Positions 1-8,469 of a stretch of 64,000 bases of DNA are shown here, piece by piece. A model generated the notes under the pieces. It saw only the letters and a program-made list of their open reading frames with translations. It had not been told where the DNA came from and did no database searches. The DNA lies in NCBI RefSeq assembly GCF_003719335.1, contig NZ_RIAS01000007.1, positions 62,001-126,000 on the forward strand. Direction: 5' to 3'. How positions within the stretch are numbered: position 1 is the stretch's first letter; the number at the start of each line of letters is the position of its first letter. The translations under genes were made by a program, and so were the position numbers. The DNA comes from Paenibacillus amylolyticus. GTDB taxonomy: Bacteria; Bacillota; Bacilli; Paenibacillales; Paenibacillaceae.

Positions 1-417
1 TGCTCCGGTGTTATTATCGGCATGGGCGAGAGTCATCAAGACATTGTAGGGATGGCTTTTGCACTGCGAGAGCTTGATGCAGATTCGATTCCGGTTAACT
101 TTTTAAACGCAATCCCCGGTACACCTATGGAAGGGGTTTCACGTACAACATCGATGAGAGCACTTAAGGTGCTGGCTTTATTTCGATTGATTTGTCCATC
201 CAAAGAAATTCGCGTGGCAGGAGGTCGTGAAATTAGTTTGCGTTCATTGCAGCCTTTGGCGCTGTATGCGGCCAATTCGATCTTTGTGGGGGATTACTTG
301 ACGACAGCAGGTCAGGATATTACGAATGATCATCAGATGATTGAGGATTTGGGGTTTGAGATTGAACTCAATGCTTTGCAGGGTGGTGCCGACAGATATG
401 AACTGGATGGAAAATGA
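1..417 (+). CDS. bioB: Biotin synthase, C-terminal part (5' truncated by window edge)
   Basis: This radical SAM enzyme inserts sulfur into dethiobiotin, the last step of biotin synthesis. Only the last 138 codons are present; the frame is open from base 1, so the radical SAM CxxxCxxC motif lies outside. Visible are the family-typical [12 protein letters not shown] segment, a GGRE stretch, and a tail with the [11 protein letters not shown] and DLGFEI motifs. The stop overlaps the start of bioF, so the two are co-transcribed with the hydrolase and bioC that follow. Confidence 0.93.
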   Translation, partial: CSGVIIGMGESHQDIVGMAFALRELDADSIPVNFLNAIPGTPMEGVSRTTSMRALKVLALFRLICPSKEIRVAGGREISLRSLQPLALYAANSIFVGDYLTTAGQDITNDHQMIEDLGFEIELNALQGGADRYELDGK

Positions 418-1576
418 GCTTGAGAAACTGACTCAGGCCTCGAATCAACGCCATTTACGTGATAGTGCTACGTCTCCTGAACGTCCTGGTCATATTGTAA
501 GAGGAGGGAATAACTTACTTGATCTGGCTTCCAATAACTATCTGGGGCTTGCCGGGCATCCTGATATTATTCAAGCCATTTGTGAAACGCTTCAGGTTGA
601 AGGTGCAGGCTCAGGTGCTTCTCGTTTTGTCACGGGCAATCGGTCAGTATACGGCCGTCTAGAAGTAGCGCTGGCGTCTTGGCAGCAGGCTGAAGCCTCT
701 CTTGTTTTTGCAAATGGCTATATGGCGAATTCAGGTGTCATTGCAGCACTTATGGGGCGAGGAGATGTGATTTTTAGCGATCAGTACAATCATGCCAGCA
801 TCGTTGATGGTGCTTTGTTAAGCCGTGCGGAGCATGCCAGATATCGGCATAACGATCTGGAGCATCTGGAGGCTCTATTGCACAAACATCGGGATAAAAG
901 GCGCAAGCTGATTGTCACGGATGCACTGTTTTCCATGGATGGGGATCGGGCACGGTTGCATGAACTGGTGAAACTCAAACGGCGATATGACGCTATGCTG
1001 ATGGTGGATGAGGCACATAGTGGAGGTGTCTACGGGGAAAAGGGAGAAGGGCTGTGTCATGAGTTGGGACTGCATCGCCATGTAGATGTGCATATCGGGA
1101 CATTCAGCAAAGCCTTCGGTATATATGGAGCTTATGTATCTGGTAACAACGTATTAATACGATATCTTATGAATAAAGTCAGACCTCTTATCTATTCTAC
1201 GGCGCTGCCGCCTTCGCTTTTGGCAGGAATTATGACGGCATTACATTTGGTACAGACGGAGCATTGGCGCCGTAATCATCTCCGTTCGACCAGTGAAATG
1301 TTTCGTTACGCATTGATGAATGCAGGATTCCATGTAGGGGAAGGAGATTCGCCAATTGTGCCGATTATGGTTGGTGACAATGAACGTGCACTTCGTTTCA
1401 GCGAAGCTCTGGAAGCGGCCGGCATTGCAGGGATAGCCATTAGGCCCCCAACGGTGCCAGTCGGCACAGCGCGAATTCGTTTTTCTGTATCATCGGCACA
1501 TACATTTGATGAGTTGAGGCAGGCGATTGTTCTCATTAAGAAAGTTGGGGATCAGCTTGGGTTGCTCACATCATGA
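398..1576 (+). CDS. bioF: 8-amino-7-oxononanoate synthase
   Basis: This PLP-dependent alpha-oxoamine synthase joins pimeloyl thioester and L-alanine to give KAPA. I start it at the ATG at 398 ([11 protein letters not shown]), which has an AGGGTGG-type site about nine bases upstream and lies inside the end of bioB; the frame is open further upstream, and 407 is an alternative. About 392 residues is normal for BioF. Motifs include [12 protein letters not shown] near the N-terminus, [11 protein letters not shown], and the PLP-lysine region [13 protein letters not shown]. It sits between bioB and the hydrolase gene. Confidence 0.94.
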   Translation: MNWMENELEKLTQASNQRHLRDSATSPERPGHIVRGGNNLLDLASNNYLGLAGHPDIIQAICETLQVEGAGSGASRFVTGNRSVYGRLEVALASWQQAEASLVFANGYMANSGVIAALMGRGDVIFSDQYNHASIVDGALLSRAEHARYRHNDLEHLEALLHKHRDKRRKLIVTDALFSMDGDRARLHELVKLKRRYDAMLMVDEAHSGGVYGEKGEGLCHELGLHRHVDVHIGTFSKAFGIYGAYVSGNNVLIRYLMNKVRPLIYSTALPPSLLAGIMTALHLVQTEHWRRNHLRSTSEMFRYALMNAGFHVGEGDSPIVPIMVGDNERALRFSEALEAAGIAGIAIRPPTVPVGTARIRFSVSSAHTFDELRQAIVLIKKVGDQLGLLTS

Positions 1577-1593
1577 ACATACGGAAGGAATAC

Positions 1594-2445
1594 ATGGGAC
1601 AAGTAAAGCAAAAGGAAAAAGGGACGATTTTATGGTTAACTGGCTGGAGTATGACAGATGCTGTGTTTGACACATTGCGTCAGCGATTGCCTGATTATCA
1701 ACATCTCTCCCTGGATTACAGTACTATGAGTGCTTCCGCAGATATGCTGGACTTCGTGGAAACGACCGCCAAGCGGTTATCTCGGGCAGTTCGGTCTAAT
1801 CGATTGGATGGGGGCGCCGCTCATGGTGATATCGGCATGCCAGAACTGTTCCACGTGCTGAAGGGAGCTTGCGGAGAGAACGTGCCTTCCGCTCCGCTAC
1901 TCATCTCGGGCTGGTCTTTGGGAGCGGTACTTGCTCTTGGACTGGCAGCCAAAGGTTATGCCGATGGGCTGGTGTTATTTAGTGCAACGGCACGTTTTGT
2001 CCGGGAAAAGAAGAAATCCAACCTTGGTGTGCACGATGCGTACGTCAGGCAGATGATGCGAGACATAGTCAAGGATCGGCAAGACGTGGAGAGTCGTTTT
2101 CGAAAAATGATGTTTACGGTACGGGAGTGGGAAACGGGGTATGCTGACCGCCTGCCTCCTGTTGGCTACTGGACACCAGAGGCGCTGCTGGCAGGGCTTC
2201 ATATTTTACGTTATGAGGATCATTTGCCCGATCTGGCGCGAATCGATTGTCCAGTCCTGTTATTCCACGGGTATGAGGACAGAATCTGTCTATATGATGC
2301 AGGGGTGGAACTGATGGATCGGCTACCGCGAGCCAGGTTAGTGACGCTGAACGATAGGGGACATGCAGCTTTTCTGGGTAATGAAGTCAGAATTGAGAAG
2401 GAGTGGAGGAGGTGGTGGCATGAGCATGAGCAGGAGTTGGGATGA
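1594..2445 (+). CDS. Alpha/beta hydrolase of the biotin operon (BioH-like role)
   Basis: This alpha/beta hydrolase of about 283 residues has the nucleophile elbow GWSLGAV, an acid candidate in FHGYEDRI and the C-terminal histidine in NDRGHAAFLG. Between bioF and bioC it probably acts as a pimeloyl-ACP methyl ester esterase, releasing the pimeloyl chain made under BioC masking. The role comes from context, since BioH-type esterases are diverse in sequence. The ATG at 1594 follows a GGAAGGA ribosome site; an upstream ATG at 1573 overlaps the bioF stop and is also possible. Confidence 0.78.
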   Translation: MGQVKQKEKGTILWLTGWSMTDAVFDTLRQRLPDYQHLSLDYSTMSASADMLDFVETTAKRLSRAVRSNRLDGGAAHGDIGMPELFHVLKGACGENVPSAPLLISGWSLGAVLALGLAAKGYADGLVLFSATARFVREKKKSNLGVHDAYVRQMMRDIVKDRQDVESRFRKMMFTVREWETGYADRLPPVGYWTPEALLAGLHILRYEDHLPDLARIDCPVLLFHGYEDRICLYDAGVELMDRLPRARLVTLNDRGHAAFLGNEVRIEKEWRRWWHEHEQELG

Positions 2446-3334
2446 AATCGGAACGAGCTTCGACAGTAGCAATAATGTTCAGCGGCGATTCAATCGTAAT
2501 GCATCCTCTTATGACGCACATGCCCACGTTCAGCGAAAGATGGCTACTCTGCTCGCAGAGATTGTTGCACATGGCAAGAACAATACGCTCAGCCATTCAC
2601 TGAATTTTCTTGAAATAGGCTGCGGTACAGGTGTTTTGACTCGAATGATTGCCCGTGATTGGCCTGATGCCAGTATTACGGCCTTGGACATTGCACCCGA
2701 AATGGTTCGTCTGGCATCCCGGCGATGCTTGTCTGTACCGCATGCTGAAAGTGGAGAGGGGACCGCAAAAGGAATTCGTTTTATGCAGGCTGATATTGAA
2801 AAGTGGGTTCATGAAGTCCCTTCATGCTCGGTCGATATCATCGTTTCCAATGCTTGTTTTCAATGGTTGCGTGATCCTCAACGGACCTTGACCGGCTTGA
2901 AACGTATACTTCGTCCAAGAGGCAGGCTTCTGTTCACAACTTTTGGGACGGACACTTTTCGGGAGATGCATGAGGCATTTCATGAGGTATATCTAGCCTG
3001 CGGAATGCAACCGCAGCGACATGGACTGTCGTTTCATTCGGCTGAAGAGTGGAGAGTCATGCTGGAGAGATCAGGTTTTACGAGTTATTCGGAGAATCGT
3101 TTGGTTCATATCGAGAGATATGCTTCTGCAAGAGATTTTCTGCACTCGGTAAAAGGCATGGGGGCCAGCGCTTCGGAAGCGGTTCAAGTACCCGAGGTTA
3201 GTCTTCGAACTCTGTTTACCCAGATGTACAAGGTGTATGAAGATAGGTTTAGTGTCGGGGCAGCAAGAGGGGTTCAGGCGACATATGATCTCTTGTTTAT
3301 TGAAGCTTCCGTTTCAGATATGAGTACGATATGA
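2420..3334 (+). CDS. bioC: Malonyl-ACP O-methyltransferase
   Basis: This SAM-dependent methyltransferase methylates malonyl-ACP so that fatty acid synthase can extend it to the pimeloyl chain. The class I motif LEIGCGTGVLTRMI lies near residue 70, and motifs FNRNASSYDAHAHVQ and SNACFQWLRDPQ are typical of BioC. The ATG at 2420 follows a very strong GGAGGAGG site; the frame is open further upstream inside the hydrolase gene. It is the last gene of the biotin operon and is followed by a good terminator. Confidence 0.9.
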   Translation: MSMSRSWDEIGTSFDSSNNVQRRFNRNASSYDAHAHVQRKMATLLAEIVAHGKNNTLSHSLNFLEIGCGTGVLTRMIARDWPDASITALDIAPEMVRLASRRCLSVPHAESGEGTAKGIRFMQADIEKWVHEVPSCSVDIIVSNACFQWLRDPQRTLTGLKRILRPRGRLLFTTFGTDTFREMHEAFHEVYLACGMQPQRHGLSFHSAEEWRVMLERSGFTSYSENRLVHIERYASARDFLHSVKGMGASASEAVQVPEVSLRTLFTQMYKVYEDRFSVGAARGVQATYDLLFIEASVSDMSTI

Positions 3335-3362
3335 AGCAGCATGCGCGGCATATTATATAGAT

Positions 3363-3411
3363 AAATCCCCTCCAAACGGCTTATCCAGCCATGAAGGGGA
3401 TTTGTTTTTTT
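3363..3411 (+). terminator. Intrinsic terminator of the biotin operon
   Basis: The arms AAATCCCCT (3363-3371) and AGGGGATTT (3395-3403) pair perfectly. A nested GGCT/AGCC pair (3378-3381, 3387-3390) lies inside the loop, and a run of seven T follows. It lies between bioC and the convergent NEP1-like gene. Confidence 0.85.
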
Positions 3412-3421
3412 ATCCAACCCA

Positions 3422-4147
3422 TTATCTAAACCAGGCTTTATTCAGATTGTTCGTGAAGTTGTTATCGTTAAATGGTACATTGGCACTGCCAAAGTCCGTT
3501 GTATTCAGGGCATTACGCGCGGCTGGAGTCAGATCATCCCAACCGATCAAAGGCTGGGTTCCTCCGACCACATTGGTTACCCCCAGCTCGTGGTTGAGCG
3601 GCCAAGTACTATTATAGGAGATTTTCGGATGATCCCCCTGCATATTGCTTGAGCTTGGAGCTACGTTCGTGAACTGGCCGTGACCGGAATAGGCGACGGA
3701 GAGCACTTTCGGATTGGCAACCGCCGGGTTGTCTACCCATACGACGATGCCTTCCCAGTCATGCCGATGTCCAAATCCCGGAGATGGGTTATCTTTAGGG
3801 AAGTACCATGCGTACATGATTGCCCACACGCCATTATGCCAAGCGGAACGAGAGTAGACCTGACCCAGGTTGGAGCTACATCCGCCATTGTGTGATCCGG
3901 ACGTTGCCAAGCCTGCGCTGGTGTTGCCTTGTGCATCAACGGCTGGGAAAGGCACGCATCCATGGTAAACCTTCAGAAAAGGTTGAAAACGTTTGGCAGT
4001 GATTTGCGTGGCTGTTACGGGTGTGACTTCTTGAAAACCGATGACCTGATCATGATTAATGACGGCTGCTTCCGCAACGGTGCCTATCGGTAAATAGGCG
4101 AGGAGGGTAACCATTAGCATCAGTACGAGTTTTTTGGTTTTTTGCAT
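3422..4147 (-). CDS. Secreted NEP1-like (NPP1/NLP) protein
   Basis: This protein of about 241 residues is of the necrosis- and ethylene-inducing peptide type. It has a signal peptide (MQKTKK start, hydrophobic core, cleavage probably after the AEA), the diagnostic heptapeptide GHRHDWE near the middle, and two cysteines (HGCVPF and GGCSS) as in type 1 NLPs. Known NLPs bind plant sphingolipids and lyse eudicot membranes. The ATG at 4147 has an AAAGGAGA site eight bases upstream; an in-frame ATG at 4216 lacks one. It is a single gene, convergent with bioC. Cytolytic activity in this organism is an inference. Confidence 0.92.
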   Translation of the reverse strand: MQKTKKLVLMLMVTLLAYLPIGTVAEAAVINHDQVIGFQEVTPVTATQITAKRFQPFLKVYHGCVPFPAVDAQGNTSAGLATSGSHNGGCSSNLGQVYSRSAWHNGVWAIMYAWYFPKDNPSPGFGHRHDWEGIVVWVDNPAVANPKVLSVAYSGHGQFTNVAPSSSNMQGDHPKISYNSTWPLNHELGVTNVVGGTQPLIGWDDLTPAARNALNTTDFGSANVPFNDNNFTNNLNKAWFR

Positions 4148-4686
4148 TGTGCAATTCTCCTTTGTAAACGTAGTAGAGTGAGGCCAGTTATGTATGGATG
4201 CGTTCTGTATATCCATGGTACTGGAAAAATATTGATTCGGGTTATATTTTTATATTGAGATTTGTAAATTTGCTGTATATTTTTGTCATAATATAATTAG
4301 TTGTGGACAGCAGAAAGTACGGAGATTAATTCCTGTGCAAGCGGGCAGAATGGAAGATCAGTAGTTTTTTTGCAAAAGAAGATGGAAAAATCAGTTTCAA
4401 GATGACTTTGACTTGTTTATTAGGGTATGGGACTTTGGGTGTTAGGATCTATGCAAAAATCACGGCCGGAATAGGCTAGGACATCTTTACAATTGATGAT
4501 ATGATAGAAGCAATAGCTTTTGGAATGGGACGTCATTCCTCCGGCATAGTTATATATAGTGTTTGGGCAGGATTAACGAAAGTTCATGGTTGTGTTAAGT
4601 TAAATGATGCCCCTTGGTGGACTGATGCAGCGTAAGAAGATGAGGTTATTGGACTCATGGATAATGTGGAATAGGTGGCGTATCAG
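4148..4686. other. Intergenic region, no gene recognised
   Basis: This AT-rich stretch of about 540 bases lies between the divergent NEP1-like gene and dgkB. It should hold the NEP1-like promoter on the minus strand. I see no convincing open frame, repeat or terminator. Confidence 0.5.
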
Positions 4687-5571
4687 ATGAAAAGAGCTCG
4701 ATTAATATATAATCCGACTTCAGGCCGGGAAGAAATGAAGAAACGACTGGCTGATATTTTGCAGCGTTTGGACCAAGGCGGTATTGAAGCTTCTTGTCAC
4801 GCAACAACGGGGGAAGGCGATGCGACCCGGGAAGCGGAACTGGCGATTGAACGCGGATACGATATGATTATCGCTGCTGGCGGAGACGGTACGTTGTATG
4901 AGGTCATTAATGGTATGGCTGAGCGGGACAATCGCCCTCCGCTGGGTGTGTTTCCTCTGGGGACGACCAATGATTTTGCTCGTGCACTCGGCATTCCAAG
5001 ACAATGGGAAGATTATGTGGATCTGGTCATTCAGCAGCAGACACGTCCCCTGGATCTCGGGAAGGCAAACGATAGGTATTTTATCAACATCGCCGGCGGT
5101 GGATCGTTAACCGAACTGACCTATGAAGTGCCGAGTCGTTTGAAAACAATGATCGGGCAACTGGCCTATTACATGAAGGGGATTGAGAAAATGGCAAGCC
5201 TGTCCCCGCAGGAATTAATCATTCGTGCGAATGGCCAAGATGAAATTCATGATGAATTCATGCTGTTCCTCATTGCAAATACGAACTCCGTTGGCGGCTT
5301 CGAGAAGCTGGCTCCGGGGGCAACCATTGATGATGGGTTGTTCGATGTCATTGGTGTACGCAAGTGTAATCTGGCGGATATGATTCGTCTTGTTACTTTG
5401 GCGCTGCGCGGAGAGCATCTGAACGACAAAAAAGTCGTACATTTCCAGACAGATCATATGGAAGTCAATTCCCCAGGCTATGTACAACTGAATCTGGACG
5501 GTGAGCTGGGTGGCACGTTGCCTGCGACGTTTACGAATCTAAAGCATCATCTGCAACTGTTCCACCGTTAA
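4687..5571 (+). CDS. dgkB: Diacylglycerol kinase of the DgkB/YegS lipid kinase family
   Basis: This soluble lipid kinase phosphorylates diacylglycerol from lipoteichoic acid synthesis and returns it to phospholipid metabolism. Visible motifs are the N-terminal IYNPTSGRE, the ATP-binding AAGGDGTLYEVINGM near residue 65, and PLGTTNDFARALG. About 294 residues matches Bacillus DgkB, whose N-terminus is also MKRAR-like, which supports the ATG at 4687; an in-frame GTG at 4675 is the alternative. It is followed by rlmD, a Bacillus-like neighbourhood. Confidence 0.92.
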   Translation: MKRARLIYNPTSGREEMKKRLADILQRLDQGGIEASCHATTGEGDATREAELAIERGYDMIIAAGGDGTLYEVINGMAERDNRPPLGVFPLGTTNDFARALGIPRQWEDYVDLVIQQQTRPLDLGKANDRYFINIAGGGSLTELTYEVPSRLKTMIGQLAYYMKGIEKMASLSPQELIIRANGQDEIHDEFMLFLIANTNSVGGFEKLAPGATIDDGLFDVIGVRKCNLADMIRLVTLALRGEHLNDKKVVHFQTDHMEVNSPGYVQLNLDGELGGTLPATFTNLKHHLQLFHR

Positions 5572-5580
5572 GTTTTTACA

Positions 5581-5626
5581 CCAAAATAACGTCTCCGAGG
5601 TTCGTTAGAATTTTGGTTATTTTTGG
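5581..5626. terminator. Hairpin after dgkB
   Basis: CCAAAATAAC (5581-5590) pairs with GTTATTTTTGG (5616-5626), with one extra T. T-rich sequence occurs on both strands, so it may terminate dgkB. The T run lies within the stem, which makes this a weak call. Confidence 0.4.
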
Positions 5627-5713
5627 CGTGAAGAAGGAAATTCTTTTATTAACTCAAATTTAACTCACCGTTATTGCAGGCGGTGTACTATATAAGAAAG
5701 AAGTGAACATACG

Positions 5714-7438
5714 TTGTCTAATACGAACCGCAGCGGTCGTGGAAAAAACCGCCGGAATTCGGCTGCTCCTCAAGGAAAAGGGAAGGCTTCAGCTTCCCGT
5801 CAGCCAAATCAATCAAGTCAATCAACTCGTCCATCTACAAGTCAGTCAGGTAAAGAGGTGCGGCCACGCGATGCATCTCTTTCTGGTGTGCGCTCCAAAG
5901 GCAGAACACGTGAAGCGGCACCAATCGAAGGATTGCCTGTTAGCAAAAATGAAGAAACCGTCATTGAGATCATTGGCATGAACCATGACGGTGAGGGTGT
6001 AGGCCGTGCGGATGGATACACACTGTTTGTGCAGGGGGCCCTTCCGGGAGAAACCGTGCGCGTGCGTGTGATGAAAACGAAGAAGCAATACGGGTACGCC
6101 AAGTTGCTTGAGATTGTCAAAGCCAGTTCTGATCGTGTATCTGCGCCATGTCCGATCTACGATCAATGCGGCGGATGCCAGATCCAGCATATGAGCTACG
6201 CTGGTCAACTGGCGTGGAAACGTCAGCTTGTGATCGATAATTTGCAACGGATCGGGAAGTTGAATGTTTTGGTGGAGGATGAGACTGAGGCAACCCATGC
6301 GGAACAATCTCCATTCGTTGAACAAATAGATGAACAAACTGTGCAAGCCAACGAGAGTAATCGCATTCGTCTGCGGCTTGAAGGTGTCATGAACGAAGAA
6401 GATACAGAACACGCGATTCGTGTCTTGCCAACGATGGGCATGGACGAGCCGTGGCGTTACCGGAATAAGGCACAGGTGCCGATTGGGGTAACCGAAGGCG
6501 GTTTGGTGGGTGGTTTTTATGCCAAAGGAAGCCACCGGATCATCGACATGGAGACCTGTCTTATTCAGCACGAGCACAATGATGAAGTTGTGGCGAAGGT
6601 GAAAGAAATCGGCAGCCATCTCGGCATCAGTGCGTACAACGAAGAAACTGGCCGCGGCCTGTTGCGTCATGTCGTGGTGAAAAAGGCGTTCCGTACAGGC
6701 GAGATGATGCTTGTGCTGGTGACGAATGGCCGGGATATTCAACACAAAGATGAGTGGATTGGCAGTATCCGTGAAGCGATTCCGCAAGTGGCGAGCATCT
6801 GTCAGAACGTGAACAAAAAGCAGACGAACGTTATTTTCGGTGATGAGACCCGTGTTCTGTGGGGCCGGGATGTGATCTATGATTTTATCGGTGACGTGCA
6901 ATTTGCAATCTCTCCGCGTTCGTTCTATCAGGTCAATCCGGTACAGACCGAAGTGCTGTATGGCAAAACGGTAGAATACGCCGGATTGAGCGGTAAAGAA
7001 ACGGTTATTGATGCCTATTGCGGCATCGGAACGATCTCTCTTTTCTTGGCACAACATGCGGATCAGGTGTATGGTGTAGAGATTGTGCCCGAAGCCATTG
7101 AGGATGCTCGCAGCAATGCGATGCTTAACGAGATGAAGAACGTGAAGTTCGAAGTGGGTGCCTCCGAGGACGTCATCCCGCGTTGGAAAGAACAAGGCAT
7201 CGAAGCCGACGTTATCGTCGTCGACCCACCGCGCAAAGGCTGCGACCCGCGTCTGCTCGACACGATCCTGGAGATGAAGCCGGAACGTGTGGTATACGTG
7301 AGCTGTAATCCGAGTACGCTGGCACGCGATTTAAGAGTGCTGGAGGATGGAGGTTATCGCACGGTGGAGGTCACGCCAGTGGATATGTTCCCGCATACGG
7401 TGCACGTGGAATCGGTGGCGATGTTGGTGAGGGAGTAG
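5714..7438 (+). CDS. rlmD: 23S rRNA (uracil-C5)-methyltransferase, RlmD/RumA/RlmCD family
   Basis: This enzyme methylates uracil C5 in 23S rRNA. In order it has a basic Ser/Gln/Arg-rich N-terminal extension (about 75 residues), a TRAM domain (about 80-145), an iron-sulfur cysteine cluster (CPIYDQCGGCQIQH), the SAM domain with DAYCGIGTISLFLA, then DPPRKGCDPRLL and the catalytic cysteine in YVSCNPSTLARDL. At 574 residues it is longer than usual because of the extension and an acidic insert near residues 190-235. The start is TTG. The 3' end (HVESVAMLVRE) recurs twice downstream as short relics. In other Firmicutes the 3' end of this gene (rum/rumA) is a known integration site for serine-recombinase elements. 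Confidence 0.95.
   Translation: MSNTNRSGRGKNRRNSAAPQGKGKASASRQPNQSSQSTRPSTSQSGKEVRPRDASLSGVRSKGRTREAAPIEGLPVSKNEETVIEIIGMNHDGEGVGRADGYTLFVQGALPGETVRVRVMKTKKQYGYAKLLEIVKASSDRVSAPCPIYDQCGGCQIQHMSYAGQLAWKRQLVIDNLQRIGKLNVLVEDETEATHAEQSPFVEQIDEQTVQANESNRIRLRLEGVMNEEDTEHAIRVLPTMGMDEPWRYRNKAQVPIGVTEGGLVGGFYAKGSHRIIDMETCLIQHEHNDEVVAKVKEIGSHLGISAYNEETGRGLLRHVVVKKAFRTGEMMLVLVTNGRDIQHKDEWIGSIREAIPQVASICQNVNKKQTNVIFGDETRVLWGRDVIYDFIGDVQFAISPRSFYQVNPVQTEVLYGKTVEYAGLSGKETVIDAYCGIGTISLFLAQHADQVYGVEIVPEAIEDARSNAMLNEMKNVKFEVGASEDVIPRWKEQGIEADVIVVDPPRKGCDPRLLDTILEMKPERVVYVSCNPSTLARDLRVLEDGGYRTVEVTPVDMFPHTVHVESVAMLVRE
7403..7438 (+). repeat. rlmD 3' end, reference copy of a three-copy direct repeat
   Basis: These are the last codons of rlmD, reading HVESVAMLVRE-stop. 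Close copies in the same orientation occur at 22583-22618 (HVESVAMLVRI-stop) and 25769-25798 (HVESVAILVR). They lie outside any complete rlmD gene, so they look like junction (att-type) remnants or duplicated ends. Confidence 0.8.
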
Positions 7439-7474
7439 TGTCCTGGACCCATGTACCTGTTTAAATAGCTAACT

Positions 7475-7506
7475 AGCCCGAAGCTTCTAAAGTTCGGGCT
7501 ATTGTT
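7475..7506 (+). terminator. Terminator-like hairpin after rlmD
   Basis: AGCCCGAA (7475-7482) pairs with TTCGGGCT (7493-7500), with extra CTT/AAG pairing inside. The following sequence is T-rich (ATTGTTGT). It probably ends rlmD transcription and partly overlaps the decayed panE relic read on the other strand. Confidence 0.65.
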
Positions 7507-7611
7507 GTATTTCATGAAAAGTCGTGGTAGGCTGCCCTTTGTAAAAATAACCTTGTTAAAAAGTGTACCGAGAAGTGGCGGTGGAATCTTAGTCAGCAGG
7601 TGAGAAATCAT
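7489..7611 (-). pseudogene. Relic of a PanE-like reductase gene
   Basis: About 41 codons on the minus strand match the C-terminal third of the intact reductase at 22743-23663. The relic reads MISHLLTKIPPPLL where the intact gene reads MISLLLTKIPAPLL, and it continues with GTLFNKVI and KGSLPRL before decaying. It has the same orientation and the same position just after an rlmD 3' end as the intact copy. This duplication supports insertion of the intervening island. Confidence 0.85.
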
Positions 7612-7707
7612 GTCCCTTTACCATACACATTTGAAACAATTACAAATGAGAGAAACAGCTAATGACGAATGGAATTTCAGAGGGCATACGGGCCTTTTTC
7701 AAAACTG

Positions 7708-7736
7708 TTGACAATTGGCATATATGTAATTATATT
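7708..7736 (+). promoter_or_regulatory. Sigma-A-type promoter upstream of the island operon
   Basis: TTGACA (7708-7713) and TATATT (7731-7736) are 17 bases apart, close to consensus. The first coding start downstream is about 490 bases away, so a long leader is implied if this drives the carrier-protein operon. Confidence 0.6.
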
Positions 7737-7908
7737 TAATATATCAATCGCTTGGTGCTGTAAATCTACTAGTGTGAACGCTCTCCAAGCAAAACTTTAT
7801 GCAATATAGTTCGATCCCATCCAGGAAGAAAATGGAGAGGTTGGTACTTAGCTCCAGTTTTGTAAACGCCTTGTCCATTAACCAGTGACATTCATCGTAG
7901 TTTTGTAG

Positions 7909-7951
7909 AGCATTTTCAGCAACGCTTCATTGCTTGGGAAAATGCTTTTTT
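7909..7951 (+). terminator. Hairpin with T run in the leader of the island operon
   Basis: AGCATTTTC (7909-7917) pairs perfectly with GAAAATGCT (7938-7946), followed by six T. It lies between the candidate promoter and the first gene, so it could act as an attenuator. It may equally be the terminator of an eroded gene. Confidence 0.6.
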
Positions 7952-8226
7952 CTTTAGGCTTTGCGATGTTGACGATGGTAACCCTCAATTATTTCCGTCG
8001 TTGTACTCTTCGCGTCAAGCTTTTTGTGTCCTGCATCTTGTCATACTCCGCCTCCAACATGAATTGCAGCATCTCTGCATACAACTCTATAAACAACTCT
8101 TTCAGTGCAAATTCACCTTGTCTATATTTATGAACTTATTCTTCTTCACAATTACTCTCACTTGCTTATCACGTATATTATCCTCTTTAATCAGCCTTTT
8201 TCTAAAGATTATCTAACGGGGGAAAC

Positions 8227-8469
8227 ATGATGTCTAAATCGATAGAATCTATCTTGAGAGATGAAATTTTTGCTGAGCTGGACATCGAGTATCCGGAAGA
8301 CCACGATACCCGTTTATTGGACCAAGGGATCGATTCAGTAGGCTTCGTCAAGCTTATTGTTTTAGTAGAATCGAAGTTTAACATCTCGGTCCCTGATGAA
8401 GATCTGTTATTTGAGAAGTTCTCCACGGCTGGATTAATCCTTAATTATTTGACTGAGAAAACGCTATGA
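8227..8469 (+). CDS. Stand-alone acyl/peptidyl carrier protein 1
   Basis: This 80-residue carrier protein has the phosphopantetheine motif DQGIDSVGFVKL (Ser near residue 37) and the usual acidic four-helix pattern. GGGGGAAAC lies just before the ATG pair at 8227/8230. Its stop overlaps the start of the AMP-forming ligase by four bases, so the ligase probably loads this carrier. It begins the island operon. Confidence 0.9.
   Translation: MMSKSIESILRDEIFAELDIEYPEDHDTRLLDQGIDSVGFVKLIVLVESKFNISVPDEDLLFEKFSTAGLILNYLTEKTL

Larger units (their letters stand above)
7612..8226. other. Upstream region of the island operon, with possible transposase debris
   Basis: No intact gene is visible. The stretch holds a good sigma-A-type promoter and a hairpin with a T run (separate entries). 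On the minus strand around 7990-8120 a frame reads ELYAEMLQFMLEAEYDKM, which resembles the N-terminal part of IS256-type transposases but is too short for a firm call. Confidence 0.4.

Noticed and set aside
5846..7195. 449-codon open frame on the minus strand of rlmD
   Set aside because: It mirrors the strongly coding plus strand of rlmD, is rich in His/Arg/Thr, has no ribosome site and no recognisable motif.
7990..8120. IS256-type transposase gene
   Set aside because: Only a short helix-like patch resembles the family; no catalytic region or ends are visible.
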